Origin: Neisseriaceae bacterium
GTDB lineage: Bacteria > Pseudomonadota > Gammaproteobacteria > Burkholderiales > UBA11063
NCBI GenBank assembly: GCA_027371515.1
Contig: DAHXMX010000003.1
Location: 1-20,801, forward strand
Direction of reading: 5' to 3'
Length of the DNA stretch: 20,801 nucleotides
How positions within the stretch are numbered: the first letter of the stretch is position 1; each line of letters starts with the position of its first letter. The notes under the pieces are model-generated. The model saw nothing but the letters and a program-made list of their open reading frames with translations. It searched no databases and was not told the DNA's origin. The position numbers and the translations under genes are program-made. Shown here in pieces: positions 1 to 7,860 of this stretch.

Positions 1-325
1 GATTATTTAAATTACCAGCCGTTGCTAGTACACACTCTTCACTATATTCTTTATAACAAATACTTTTAAGCATCTCTATAATATGACTTTTATCTGCTTG
101 AATAAAACCCAATTTAGTTATTGCATAATCAGAAAGAACCATTTTTGAAGAAAAAGTTCCTTCTTCTAACAAAAGCTTCGTGTATTCATCATTCATATCA
201 CTAGTTTGTTTTTTTAATAATGCTAATTTAGAATAATCCTGCCTTGATTTATATCTTATACCTACCAATTGAAAAGCACTATAAATCAAAAAACCTAATA
301 AAATAACATTAAATATTCTAAGCAT
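1..325 (-). CDS. ftsL: Cell division protein FtsL (partial, C-terminus beyond window)
   Basis: Small bitopic inner-membrane division protein that, with FtsB and FtsQ, activates septal peptidoglycan synthesis. Translating the minus strand from the ATG at 325 gives 108 residues open to the window edge. It has a short cytoplasmic start, one hydrophobic segment at about residues 4-23, and then a charged, probably coiled-coil stretch at about 26-56. The typical FtsL pattern LLLEEGTFS follows at residues 51-59, and a hydrophobic tail reads KLGFIQADKS. The ATG lies inside the rsmH 3' end (8-nt overlap), which implies translational coupling. Order mraZ-rsmH-ftsL is the conserved dcw start, and synteny carries much of the call because FtsL sequences diverge strongly. 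The true C-terminus is not visible. Confidence 0.85.
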   Translation of the reverse strand, partial: MLRIFNVILLGFLIYSAFQLVGIRYKSRQDYSKLALLKKQTSDMNDEYTKLLLEEGTFSSKMVLSDYAITKLGFIQADKSHIIEMLKSICYKEYSEECVLATAGNLNN

Positions 326-1241
326 AATTAAAATTAACTCTTTCAATACACCGCATAATTGCACTTCTGCTTCTATTATTTTCATCAAGTTCAGTCTTAC
401 CAGCTCTGATCTTTTTCGCAATCAATCGAAAATCAGCCTTTTTCGGTTGTTTATATACCCATTTAGGCAATTGCTCATCTTGAGATAGCTCTTTAAATTT
501 ATTTTTAATCATTCGATCTTCTAGAGAGTGAAAGCTAATCACAACCATACGTCCATTTTTATTTAAGACATAAGGTAACGTATCTAATAATTGCCTAATA
601 TCATCTAATTCATTGTTTATCTTAATCCGTATTGCTTGAAAACTTCTAATGGCAGAATGCTGTGTTTGAAACTTCTTAGGCATTACGCTTTGAATAATAT
701 TAGCTAATTTAGTCGTTGTTGTAATCAACTCTTCAGCCCTTTTTTTTACTATTTCTCGAGCTATTTTTCTAGATAATTTTTCTTCACCGTACTGCCATAA
801 TACATTAGCCAAATCTTCTTCAGTTACAGTATTAATCCAATCTTTAGCCGTTAAGCCACTAGTATTATTCATTCGCATATCTAATGGCCCATCAAAACGA
901 ACACTAAAACCACGATTAGCATCATCAAGTTGCGGTGAAGACACTCCAAGATCATAAATAGCACCATCAATATACTTTATATTATATTCTTGTAATACAT
1001 CTTCAAAACAAGTAAAACCACCATGAACAATAGTAAATCTACTATCTGATATTTCATTATGAGCATAATTTATTGCCTCAATATCCTTGTCAAAAGCAAT
1101 CAATCTACCATTTGCTCCTAGCTTTGACAATATAAGCTTACTATGTCCACCGCGCCCAAAAGTTCCATCAATATAAACACCATCTGATTTAATATTTAAA
1201 AGCTCAACAGACTCATTTAATAACACTGAATAATGGCTCAT
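318..1241 (-). CDS. rsmH: 16S rRNA (cytosine(1402)-N(4))-methyltransferase RsmH
   Basis: S-adenosylmethionine-dependent enzyme that N4-methylates C1402 in the ribosomal P site (formerly MraW). At 307 residues it has the usual family length. The N-terminus MSHYSVLLNESVELL is canonical, and the SAM-binding loop DGTFGRGGHS lies at about residues 25-34. The family signatures SSPQLDDANRGFSVRFDGPLDMRM (region about 100-125) and VISFHSLEDR (about 237-246) are present, and the basic C-terminus NNRSRSAIMR is typical. The ATG at 1241 follows the mraZ stop codon with no gap, so re-initiation from mraZ is likely. The 3' end overlaps ftsL by 8 nt. Confidence 0.97.
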   Translation of the reverse strand: MSHYSVLLNESVELLNIKSDGVYIDGTFGRGGHSKLILSKLGANGRLIAFDKDIEAINYAHNEISDSRFTIVHGGFTCFEDVLQEYNIKYIDGAIYDLGVSSPQLDDANRGFSVRFDGPLDMRMNNTSGLTAKDWINTVTEEDLANVLWQYGEEKLSRKIAREIVKKRAEELITTTTKLANIIQSVMPKKFQTQHSAIRSFQAIRIKINNELDDIRQLLDTLPYVLNKNGRMVVISFHSLEDRMIKNKFKELSQDEQLPKWVYKQPKKADFRLIAKKIRAGKTELDENNRSRSAIMRCIERVNFNYA

Positions 1242-1691
1242 TTATAGTGTAAACCCATTAAGTAATGTAGCTAAATCATCTTGAGATGCAGTTAACGCTT
1301 TTTGAGTTTCTTCTATCCATGAAGCTTCATTCCAAAGTTCGAATCTATTACCAAGCCCAACTAAAACCAATTCTTTTCCTAAACCAACCATATTCTTAAG
1401 ACTAGCAGAAATAAGCAACCTTCCCGATTTGTCCATATCTACAGTTTCAGCGTAACCTAGCACCAATCTTTGATAACTTTTAACTAACGGATGCGAGCTT
1501 GTAGGTAAATTTTGGATTTTATCACGTACCGATAACCAAATTTTTTCAGGATAAATCAATATGCATTGCGCAGACTCCAAAGTCAACACAAGTTTATTGT
1601 CAAAATCTGTCACCAACATATCACGATACCTAGCTGGAATTGCTATACGATTTTTTGGATCAAGATTTAAGTGAGAAACCCCACCAAACAT
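1242..1691 (-). CDS. mraZ: Transcriptional regulator MraZ
   Basis: DNA-binding repressor of the dcw cluster, built from two AbrB-like (SpoVT-AbrB) half-domains. The 149 residues match the family. The N-terminal repeat begins MFGGVSHLNLDPKNRIAIPARYR and the second repeat includes VDMDKSGRLLISASLK; both carry the D-x-x-x-R-hydrophobic core. The C-terminus includes LVLVGLGNRFELWNEASW. MraZ proteins bind direct repeats just upstream of their own gene, and four such repeats are visible at 1698-1733. The ATG at 1691 has a GGGG-like Shine-Dalgarno sequence 6 nt upstream, and this sequence is part of the last repeat. It is the first gene of the minus-strand unit mraZ-rsmH-ftsL. Confidence 0.96.
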   Translation of the reverse strand: MFGGVSHLNLDPKNRIAIPARYRDMLVTDFDNKLVLTLESAQCILIYPEKIWLSVRDKIQNLPTSSHPLVKSYQRLVLGYAETVDMDKSGRLLISASLKNMVGLGKELVLVGLGNRFELWNEASWIEETQKALTASQDDLATLLNGFTL

Positions 1692-1697
1692 ATTTTA

Positions 1698-1733
1698 CCC
1701 CACAAAACTACACTTTACACCAATATACTCCAC
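1698..1733 (-). promoter_or_regulatory. MraZ operator: four direct repeats at 10-bp spacing
   Basis: Read on the minus strand, the region before mraZ contains GTGGAG (1728-1733), TTGGTG (1718-1723), GTGTAG (1708-1713) and GTGGGG (1698-1703). Each repeat starts exactly 10 bp after the previous one, with A/T-rich 4-bp spacers. MraZ is known to bind TGGG-type repeats with about 10-bp periodicity upstream of mraZ. The first box overlaps the predicted -10 element, and the last box lies 6 nt before the ATG, where the Shine-Dalgarno sequence should be. Repeats 2 and 3 are imperfect. Confidence 0.8.
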
Positions 1734-1760
1734 TTTAGCATAAAAATTTGATTATGTCAA
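1732..1760 (-). promoter_or_regulatory. Sigma70-type promoter of mraZ (dcw cluster)
   Basis: On the minus strand there is a perfect -35 TTGACA (1755-1760), a 17-bp spacer, and a -10 TAAAGT (1732-1737) preceded by TGC, an extended -10. The predicted start near 1725 leaves a leader of about 34 nt. The -10 overlaps the first MraZ box, so bound MraZ would block RNA polymerase. Confidence 0.75.
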
Positions 1761-1771
1761 CTTTTTTTTAC

Positions 1772-1800
1772 AAAAAAAAGCAGCGATATGAAATCGCTGC
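1772..1800 (-). terminator. Intrinsic terminator after the Mur ligase gene
   Basis: The minus strand reads GCAGCGAT, a 5-nt loop, ATCGCTGC, then eight Ts. This is a perfect 8-bp GC-rich stem (1780-1787 paired with 1793-1800) followed by a U-tract at 1772-1779. It lies 25 bp after the stop of the Mur ligase gene and ends about 11 bp before the mraZ -35 box. It therefore insulates the dcw promoter from the upstream unit. Confidence 0.9.
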
Positions 1801-1824
1801 CTGAAAACTAATAACTTAAACTAA

Positions 1825-3531
1825 TTAACTATTTTGTTTTATAATTTTAATTACCTTAGATATATTCTCATGCGTACATAAAATTGTTAAATCATTAGAT
1901 GATGCACGCTTAACCAAATACTTTGCTGCATCTAATTCATTAAGTATTATGCGTAATTTGTTTTTTGGATAACCATGATCAAGTAAAGCATTATATAATT
2001 TATTAGGAATTTCGCCTAATTTACTACCTCGTAAATTAAATACAAAATCTTTAATTACCAAATCATCAACTGCGTATGAATTAATAACATTTATTACTTC
2101 AGGTATCGTATCACGACGATCTGCTGTTACTCCATACATTAAAACAAGTTTACCTGACAGTTTAAATAAATTCTTAAAATCTCTAGCCAAAGCAAGAACT
2201 GAATTAAGGCCGGCTGGATTGTGAGCTAAATCAACAACTATATGTCCATGCTTTTTTGAAAAAAAATAGTTCCATCTACCATAATTAAAATTATTATTAG
2301 AAGCAAACTTTAATAATCCAGCTTTAATATCACTTGGCTTTATACCTAATGAATATGATAAAGCAACCGCATGAAGAATATTTTCATAATTATATTTTGC
2401 TAAACCATGAATAGTAAGTGGAACAAATAATAAATTAGCAATAATATAGCGTTTGTTTATTAATTTTAATATAATATCATTACCGTCAATAAATACAACA
2501 AAATTATCTTGAGTTAAATAAGTAGAAATCTCTTCTTCGCTAAGCTTAGTTGATAAATAACATTTTACTTGATGTAAAATATTTAATTTTCGTATATGTT
2601 CATCATCTAGGTTAATAATAGCACACCCTGTATCAAGTAATGAGTTATAGATTAATCCTTTAAGTCTAGCTAAATCATCTAAGTTTTCAATACCACTATC
2701 ACCTAAATGATCTTGTGAGATATTAGTAACAGTAGCTGATACAGTATAATTAGGCAATATGCCACGCTTTAAAATACCACCTCTTGCAACCTCTAAAATC
2801 GCAACATCTAACTTCGGGTTAGATAAAACCAAATGATGCCCCATAGGTCCTGAAAAGTCTCCCTTAGTAACAATTTTACCGTTATTCATTACCCAATCAC
2901 TAGAGCAATATCCAGATTTTAATCCAGATTTACGACAAATAAATTCCGTTAAACGCGTAGTTGTAGTTTTACCATTAGTACCAGTAACTAACGCAATAGG
3001 AACATCTTTAATTTTTTCCCAAGGTATATCATTTATTTTTTTTATTTTATTAATTTTTTGGGCATAACCATACTTACCACTACCTAAATATACAATATCA
3101 TTATTAATAAAAAAATTAACTTTTCTGGCGTTAGCTGTTTTGGCAATTTTACGCACTAATAAATTAATATCTTGCTTGATATAAGCATTAGCCATATTAA
3201 CTAAGCGATTAAAATCAATATTAATAGCATTATCTAATGCATGCGCTGTACTCTCCCAAACCTCATCCATTACACTACATAATACATAAATCAAATCATA
3301 TGGAGCTGATATACCAACCTGAAAACCAGTAGAATAAACAGATTTTTTTATTTGATATTTAAATTCATTTACCTCATCTAGTACCCGAGATAAATTATTT
3401 ACAAAAATACTTGCAACATTATCAATATCTCTGTCTAATTCAATTTCAATTATACAACCAGGCTTATCAAAAAGACTATTTAGCCCAAGTAAACGAGAAG
3501 CAAAATACTTACAATCAACTAATTTATCCAA
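1825..3531 (-). CDS. CphA-like Mur ligase family protein (no ATP-grasp domain)
   Basis: ATP-dependent amide-bond ligase related to the C-terminal half of cyanophycin synthetase; its substrate is unknown. Residues are numbered from an upstream GTG at 3540. The Mur ligase P-loop GTNGKTT lies at 187-193. CphA-type signatures follow: GDFSGP (228-232), LEVARGGILKRG (249-260), TNISQDHLG (272-280), DLAHNPAGL (437-445) and TADRRD (472-477). About 180 residues precede the P-loop. They carry SRLLGLNSLFDKPG, which resembles the start of stand-alone Mur ligases found beside cyanophycin synthetase genes in betaproteobacteria, but there is no ATP-grasp domain. The 3540 GTG has AGG directly against it. The TTG at 3531 has AGGG about 8 nt upstream and is the better start. 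It follows nth by about 40 bp and ends at a strong terminator. Confidence 0.85.
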   Translation of the reverse strand: MDKLVDCKYFASRLLGLNSLFDKPGCIIEIELDRDIDNVASIFVNNLSRVLDEVNEFKYQIKKSVYSTGFQVGISAPYDLIYVLCSVMDEVWESTAHALDNAINIDFNRLVNMANAYIKQDINLLVRKIAKTANARKVNFFINNDIVYLGSGKYGYAQKINKIKKINDIPWEKIKDVPIALVTGTNGKTTTTRLTEFICRKSGLKSGYCSSDWVMNNGKIVTKGDFSGPMGHHLVLSNPKLDVAILEVARGGILKRGILPNYTVSATVTNISQDHLGDSGIENLDDLARLKGLIYNSLLDTGCAIINLDDEHIRKLNILHQVKCYLSTKLSEEEISTYLTQDNFVVFIDGNDIILKLINKRYIIANLLFVPLTIHGLAKYNYENILHAVALSYSLGIKPSDIKAGLLKFASNNNFNYGRWNYFFSKKHGHIVVDLAHNPAGLNSVLALARDFKNLFKLSGKLVLMYGVTADRRDTIPEVINVINSYAVDDLVIKDFVFNLRGSKLGEIPNKLYNALLDHGYPKNKLRIILNELDAAKYLVKRASSNDLTILCTHENISKVIKIIKQNS

Positions 3532-3570
3532 GTAATACACCCTATAAATAATAACTTAATATAGCTAAAA

Positions 3571-4218
3571 TTACTTTGTTTTCATAACCTTTAGATAATA
3601 ATCGCAATAATCGACAATGCTACAATTATAACACTTTGGATTACGTGCAGTACAAATGTACCTACCATGTAAAATTAACCAATGATGCGCATAAAGCAAA
3701 TACTCATCAGGAATTACTTTGTATAACTGTAACTCTACTTCAAGAGTATTTTTACCTTTTGCAATACCAATACGATTTCCTAATCTAAAAATATGCGTAT
3801 CAACAGCTATTCGTTTTTCTCCAAAAAGTGTATTTAGTATCACATTAGCAGTCTTTCGTCCAACTCCAGGTAATAAAACTAAATCATCAAAATTACGTGG
3901 AACTTGAGAATTATGGTACTCCATTAATCTTTTACATAAAGCAATTATATTCTTAGCTTTGGTTTTATATAATCCAATACTTTTAATACATTCACTCAAT
4001 CTATCATAACCAATATTATAAATGCCTTCAGGTGTATTAGCAATTTTATATAACTTTTCAGTTACTTTATTAACTGATACATCAGTTGCTTGAGCCGATA
4101 ACACAACAGCCACTAACAATTCAAATTCTGAGTTATATTTAAGCTCGGTAGTTGGATATGGATTATTCTCACGTAAAATACTAAATATCTTATTACTACG
4201 TATTTGCAATTTATTCAT
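3571..4218 (-). CDS. nth: Endonuclease III (DNA glycosylase/AP lyase)
   Basis: Base-excision repair enzyme that removes oxidised pyrimidines and cleaves abasic sites. From the ATG at 4218 it has 215 residues, close to E. coli Nth (211), and aligns almost end to end. The helix-hairpin-helix LPGVGRKTAN carries the catalytic Lys (about 122), and the catalytic Asp of VDTHIFR is at about 140. The four [4Fe-4S] cysteines are spaced C-X6-C-X2-C-X5-C (about 189-205). An upstream ATG at 4233 would add five residues but lacks a Shine-Dalgarno sequence. The 4218 ATG has a GGTG stretch just before it and matches the E. coli MNK start. The gene overlaps the dnaB stop by 8 nt, so coupling is likely. Confidence 0.96.
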   Translation of the reverse strand: MNKLQIRSNKIFSILRENNPYPTTELKYNSEFELLVAVVLSAQATDVSVNKVTEKLYKIANTPEGIYNIGYDRLSECIKSIGLYKTKAKNIIALCKRLMEYHNSQVPRNFDDLVLLPGVGRKTANVILNTLFGEKRIAVDTHIFRLGNRIGIAKGKNTLEVELQLYKVIPDEYLLYAHHWLILHGRYICTARNPKCYNCSIVDYCDYYLKVMKTK

Positions 4219-5590
4219 TTTCACCAATATCATCTATATATGGATTTAAAAAACGAGTACATTTCCCAATAAAAGCAAGCTTTAACACTCCAGTTGAACC
4301 ACTACGATTTTTAGCAATATTTAACTCTGCCAAACCCTTATCTTTTGAGTTTTCTTTATCATAATATTCATCACGGTATAACAAAAGAATAATATCGGCA
4401 TCTTGCTCTAATGCACCTGACTCTCGCAAATCAGCAATATTAGGACGTTTATCCTGCCGACTCTCAACTTCACGATTAAGTTGCGACAAAAGAACAATAG
4501 GAACATTTAGTTCTAAAGCCAATGCTTTTAAAGAACGAGAAATATCAGCAATTTCTTGTGCACGATTTGTATTTTTATTACCACCTAATCCCGACATAAT
4601 CTGCACATAATCAATAATAATTAGACCAAGTTTACCTTCCTTATCGTGAATGCGGCGAGATCTTGCCCTTAAATCTAAAACATTAATTCCTGGTGTCTCA
4701 GCTATAAATATAGGGGCATTACGCAAACCATCCATCGCTAAATACAATTTATCCATCTCTTCGTATGTTAAATCGCCACGCTTAATACTACTTTGGTCAA
4801 CCATTGCTGTTGAACTAAGAAGTCTTTGGGCTAATTGTTCTCCAGTCATTTCGAGAGTAAAGATTACAACAGGCAACTTATTTTTCAAGGCTATATTTTC
4901 ACCTAAATTTAAAGCAAAAGAGGTTTTACCCATACCAGGACGACCTGCAACAATAATTAATTCACCTGGCTGCAAGCCTGAGGTGTATTTATCTAATTCT
5001 GTAAAATGAGTTGCAATACCTGTTATGCCATTTTTATCTTTTCTTTCCGACATTTGAATAGTACGTTCAATAACACGATTAAGTAACTCACGAAAATCAG
5101 TAAATTGCTTATTTGCCATATTTAAATCTTTAATCTGAAAAATACGCTGTTCAGATTCATCTAAAATAAGCTCTATATCACGCCCACCTGGCGAATAAGC
5201 ATTTTCTGATATTTCATTTGAAGCCTTAATTAATTCACGTAAAATGTATCTTTCACGTACAATTTCTGCATAACTCATAATATTGCTACTGCTTGCAGTT
5301 GCTTCTACTAAACTATTAATATAATCGATACCACCCACATAATCAAGCTCATTAGTCAAAGCTAATGAATCTGTTAAAGTAATTGCATCTACATTACGAT
5401 TAGATGCTGTGAGTTTCATGATATGATGATATATTATCTGATGTTCTTTACGATAAAAATGTGCTTCAAATAAAAAACCGGCAATATGGACATAAGCATC
5501 TTCACCTAATAATAATCCACCTAATATCATCTGTTCTGCTTCTATTGAATGAGGCGGAGTCTTTAATACCGAAATTTGATTATCTACCAT
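4211..5590 (-). CDS. dnaB: Replicative DNA helicase DnaB
   Basis: Hexameric 5'-3' helicase that unwinds DNA ahead of the replication fork and loads primase. At 459 residues it is normal family length. The N-terminal helical domain starts with TPPHSIEAEQMILGGLLL, and a linker follows at about 150-180. The RecA-like domain has Walker A GRPGMGKTS at 216-224, the Walker B-type segment LGLIIIDYVQIM, LLSQLNREVESR and DLRESGALEQDADIILLLYRD. No intein or insertion interrupts it. GAGG lies about 6 nt before the ATG at 5590, inside the end of yfcA, whose stop is only 2 nt away. The 3' end overlaps nth. Confidence 0.98.
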   Translation of the reverse strand: MVDNQISVLKTPPHSIEAEQMILGGLLLGEDAYVHIAGFLFEAHFYRKEHQIIYHHIMKLTASNRNVDAITLTDSLALTNELDYVGGIDYINSLVEATASSSNIMSYAEIVRERYILRELIKASNEISENAYSPGGRDIELILDESEQRIFQIKDLNMANKQFTDFRELLNRVIERTIQMSERKDKNGITGIATHFTELDKYTSGLQPGELIIVAGRPGMGKTSFALNLGENIALKNKLPVVIFTLEMTGEQLAQRLLSSTAMVDQSSIKRGDLTYEEMDKLYLAMDGLRNAPIFIAETPGINVLDLRARSRRIHDKEGKLGLIIIDYVQIMSGLGGNKNTNRAQEIADISRSLKALALELNVPIVLLSQLNREVESRQDKRPNIADLRESGALEQDADIILLLYRDEYYDKENSKDKGLAELNIAKNRSGSTGVLKLAFIGKCTRFLNPYIDDIGENE

Positions 5591-5592
5591 AA

Positions 5593-6390
5593 CTAACCTC
5601 CCAGCATTGGTTGATTTAAAAGTAGTGTATAAAAATATACAATAACATTAATTAATACTACAGTCATAAAAAATGGACGAACGAATTTGGAACCTTTAAA
5701 GATTACAGCCTTAGCACCTAAATAACCACCTAAAAACTGCCCACAAGCCATAATAGTACCAAATATAAAATCAACATGACCGCAAAACAAAAATACAACC
5801 AAGGAAAAAATATTACTCTTCAAGTTAAGCACTTTAGCATATCCTGATGCTTCTAAAAATGTATAACCTAAAAAAAATACAATTGTAATAATCCAAAAAT
5901 TACCAACTCCAGGTCCAAAAAATGCATCATAAAAACCAAAAATAAAGCCAAATACAGAAAAAAACAATATATCATTCATTCTTTTTCTACCAGGTTTAAT
6001 GCCTAAATTCTTATTAAATACATTAAACAAAAACACACCCAACATTAAAAAAGGAATAATTAATCGCATAAAATTATTTGGTACATAATTAATAGTAATC
6101 GCACCTAATAAAGCACCCAAAAAGCCAAATATTAAACCACGATATACAGTTATAAAATTAATTAACCCATCCTTATAATATTTATAAACAGTAATTGATG
6201 TACCAACTGAAGACTGAAATTTATTAGTACCTAAAATCATCACAATTGGCATACCAGTTAACGCTAATGCAGGAATACTAACCAAACCACCACCACCTGC
6301 AATAGCATCAACAAAACCGGCCAATAAACCCATAAAAAATAGAAATATTAATAACAAATAATAATGCTCTTGAAAAAAATGTAATAGCAT
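5593..6390 (-). CDS. yfcA: TauE/SafE-family membrane permease (YfcA-like)
   Basis: Polytopic inner-membrane protein of the TauE/SafE (formerly DUF81) family, whose members are proposed anion or organosulphur exporters. The substrate here is not known. The 265 residues form about 7-8 hydrophobic segments. The N-terminal repeat signature GFVDAIAGGGGLVSIPAL with LGTNKFQSSVGTS matches E. coli YfcA closely, as do the internal GFYDAFFGPGVGNFW and GQFLGGYLGAK segments. No strong Shine-Dalgarno sequence is visible before the ATG at 6390. It starts 12 bp after the gloB stop and ends 2 bp before dnaB, so it is probably co-transcribed with both. The family is certain; transport function is inferred from the family only. 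Confidence 0.9.
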   Translation of the reverse strand: MLLHFFQEHYYLLLIFLFFMGLLAGFVDAIAGGGGLVSIPALALTGMPIVMILGTNKFQSSVGTSITVYKYYKDGLINFITVYRGLIFGFLGALLGAITINYVPNNFMRLIIPFLMLGVFLFNVFNKNLGIKPGRKRMNDILFFSVFGFIFGFYDAFFGPGVGNFWIITIVFFLGYTFLEASGYAKVLNLKSNIFSLVVFLFCGHVDFIFGTIMACGQFLGGYLGAKAVIFKGSKFVRPFFMTVVLINVIVYFYTLLLNQPMLGG

Positions 6391-6402
6391 AAATCACAAA
6401 AC

Positions 6403-7161
6403 TCAAAAATTATTTTTATACATACGTAAATACTTAAAACAATCATAATTACTATTAATTGATACATTAAAAACATTTTCCATACAACTAATAATTCGTG
6501 TATCATCTAGTTTTAAAAATGGATTAAATTTTAATTCATTAACTAGTGTAGTCGGTAATGTAGTGTGATTCAATTGATAATTTATTTTACATTGTTTATA
6601 ATATTCATCAAGCATTTGTTCAGAAGGCATAAGATGTAATGCAAAATCTATATTCTTTAAAGTATATTCATGAGCTGGATAAATTAAGGTCTTTGTGTCT
6701 AAAGATTTTATCTTAAGTAAGCTTTGATACATAGCATAATAATCATTCGTGAATACTCTCCCACAACCTGATGCAAACAATGTATCACCACAAAATAAAC
6801 ACTTTTGCTCGTTATGTTCTATCATATAACATACGCTATTATAAGTATGACCAGGAGTTATAATAACTTTAATTCCTATATCATCAAATAATTTGATACA
6901 CTCATTCTCTACAATATTAATTGTAGCATAGTTACAATTACCATAAACAGGCACCTGATAATGAGCTAATATATCTTCCACTCCACTAACATGATCACTA
7001 TGATCATGAGTCAATAGAATTGCTTTTAGCCTTAAATTATTATCTATGATATAATTTAGCACATTATAAGACTCTCCGGGGTCAACAACAATTATTTGTT
7101 GCTGATGTATTATTAACCATATGTAGTTATCAGCAAAAGCTTTAAGGTATTTTATTTGCAT
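6403..7161 (-). CDS. gloB: Hydroxyacylglutathione hydrolase (glyoxalase II)
   Basis: Metallo-beta-lactamase-fold thioesterase that releases D-lactate and glutathione from S-lactoylglutathione, the second step of methylglyoxal detoxification. The 252 residues match E. coli GloB (251). The N-terminus MQIKYLKAFADNYIWLI is canonical and fixes the start. Metal ligands are visible in THDHSDH (51-57), GHTYNSV (His about 105), CGDTLFASGCGR (Asp about 126) and YPAHEY (His about 164). The C-terminal FNPFLKLDD corresponds to the glutathione-binding helix region. Its ATG directly abuts the ATG of the divergent yafS, so its promoter must lie within yafS. It heads the run gloB-yfcA-dnaB-nth-Mur ligase. Confidence 0.96.
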   Translation of the reverse strand: MQIKYLKAFADNYIWLIIHQQQIIVVDPGESYNVLNYIIDNNLRLKAILLTHDHSDHVSGVEDILAHYQVPVYGNCNYATINIVENECIKLFDDIGIKVIITPGHTYNSVCYMIEHNEQKCLFCGDTLFASGCGRVFTNDYYAMYQSLLKIKSLDTKTLIYPAHEYTLKNIDFALHLMPSEQMLDEYYKQCKINYQLNHTTLPTTLVNELKFNPFLKLDDTRIISCMENVFNVSINSNYDCFKYLRMYKNNF

Positions 7162-7860
7162 ATGAATGAATCACAAAAATTACAGCAATGGTTATTATAC
7201 ACTCCATTAGGTAGATATGTACTATGGAATGAGCGAAAATTTTACAGTAATGTAGTACAAAATTTATATGGTAATTATTCATTACAAATTGGACTTGAAC
7301 AAATCAACCTATTACAAGGCAATAAAATAGCTAACCATATAAATATTGAACAAGATATAAAAACCAGTTTACAGTTCTTGCCTTTTATGGATAATAGTAT
7401 TAATTTGATTGTATGTCCACATGTTTTAGAATTTCATTCTAACTACGAACACATTATCGATGAATTTTATCGAGTAATGTCAAGTAATGCAACCTTAATT
7501 ATTACAAGTTTTAATGATAAATATTGTTTCAAACCATTTGCTCAAAAAGATATTTTTAAAGAGATTCACTCAATGATTAATCTTAATAAATTAAAAACGC
7601 TATTAAAGAATAAAGGTTTTTATATTAAAGGTGGTAAATTTTTTTCTTACTGTCCTCCTATCAATAAATCTAAAAACTTCCGTAATCTGAAATGGCTAGA
7701 TAAAGTTGGTGATCGTTGGTTTCCAACTATGGCAATGAATTTTGGATTAATTATAACCAAAGACAAATTAGCTATCAAACCAAATAGCCAATATCAAGAT
7801 CTAACCGATGTAATATTGGATACTAATCTTGGGACAGCAAAAATATGCAAAACGAAATAG
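7162..7860 (+). CDS. yafS: Class I SAM-dependent methyltransferase, YafS-like
   Basis: Putative methyltransferase of unknown substrate, 232 residues. It sits between gloB and rnhA exactly as yafS does in E. coli. The N-terminus WLLYTPLGRYVLWNERKF is typical of the family. The SAM-binding region is recognisable but weak: YSLQIGLEQ replaces the glycine-rich loop. The acidic and post-II motifs read LPFMDNSINLIVCPHVLEF (about residues 74-92), and YRVMSSNATLIITSFN follows. An in-frame TTG at 7156 would add two residues, but the ATG at 7162 is preferred. The nearest Shine-Dalgarno-like AAGG is about 15 nt upstream, which is far. The 3' end overlaps rnhA by 16 nt. Confidence 0.85.
   Translation: MNESQKLQQWLLYTPLGRYVLWNERKFYSNVVQNLYGNYSLQIGLEQINLLQGNKIANHINIEQDIKTSLQFLPFMDNSINLIVCPHVLEFHSNYEHIIDEFYRVMSSNATLIITSFNDKYCFKPFAQKDIFKEIHSMINLNKLKTLLKNKGFYIKGGKFFSYCPPINKSKNFRNLKWLDKVGDRWFPTMAMNFGLIITKDKLAIKPNSQYQDLTDVILDTNLGTAKICKTK
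7194..7199 (-). promoter_or_regulatory. Candidate -10 element for gloB inside yafS
   Basis: The minus strand contains a perfect TATAAT, located 33 bp upstream of the gloB ATG within the first codons of yafS. No good -35 is visible 16-18 bp upstream. Because gloB and yafS have no spacer, the gloB promoter must lie inside yafS, and this is the best match there. Confidence 0.35.

Noticed and set aside
4650..5009. 119-codon plus-strand frame opposite dnaB
   Set aside because: It sits opposite the conserved RecA-like core of DnaB and shows no independent coding evidence.
7090..7115. CAACAA/TTGTTG inverted repeat upstream of yafS as an operator
   Set aside because: It lies within conserved gloB codons encoding repeated Gln/Ile/Val residues, so the symmetry is explained by the coding sequence.
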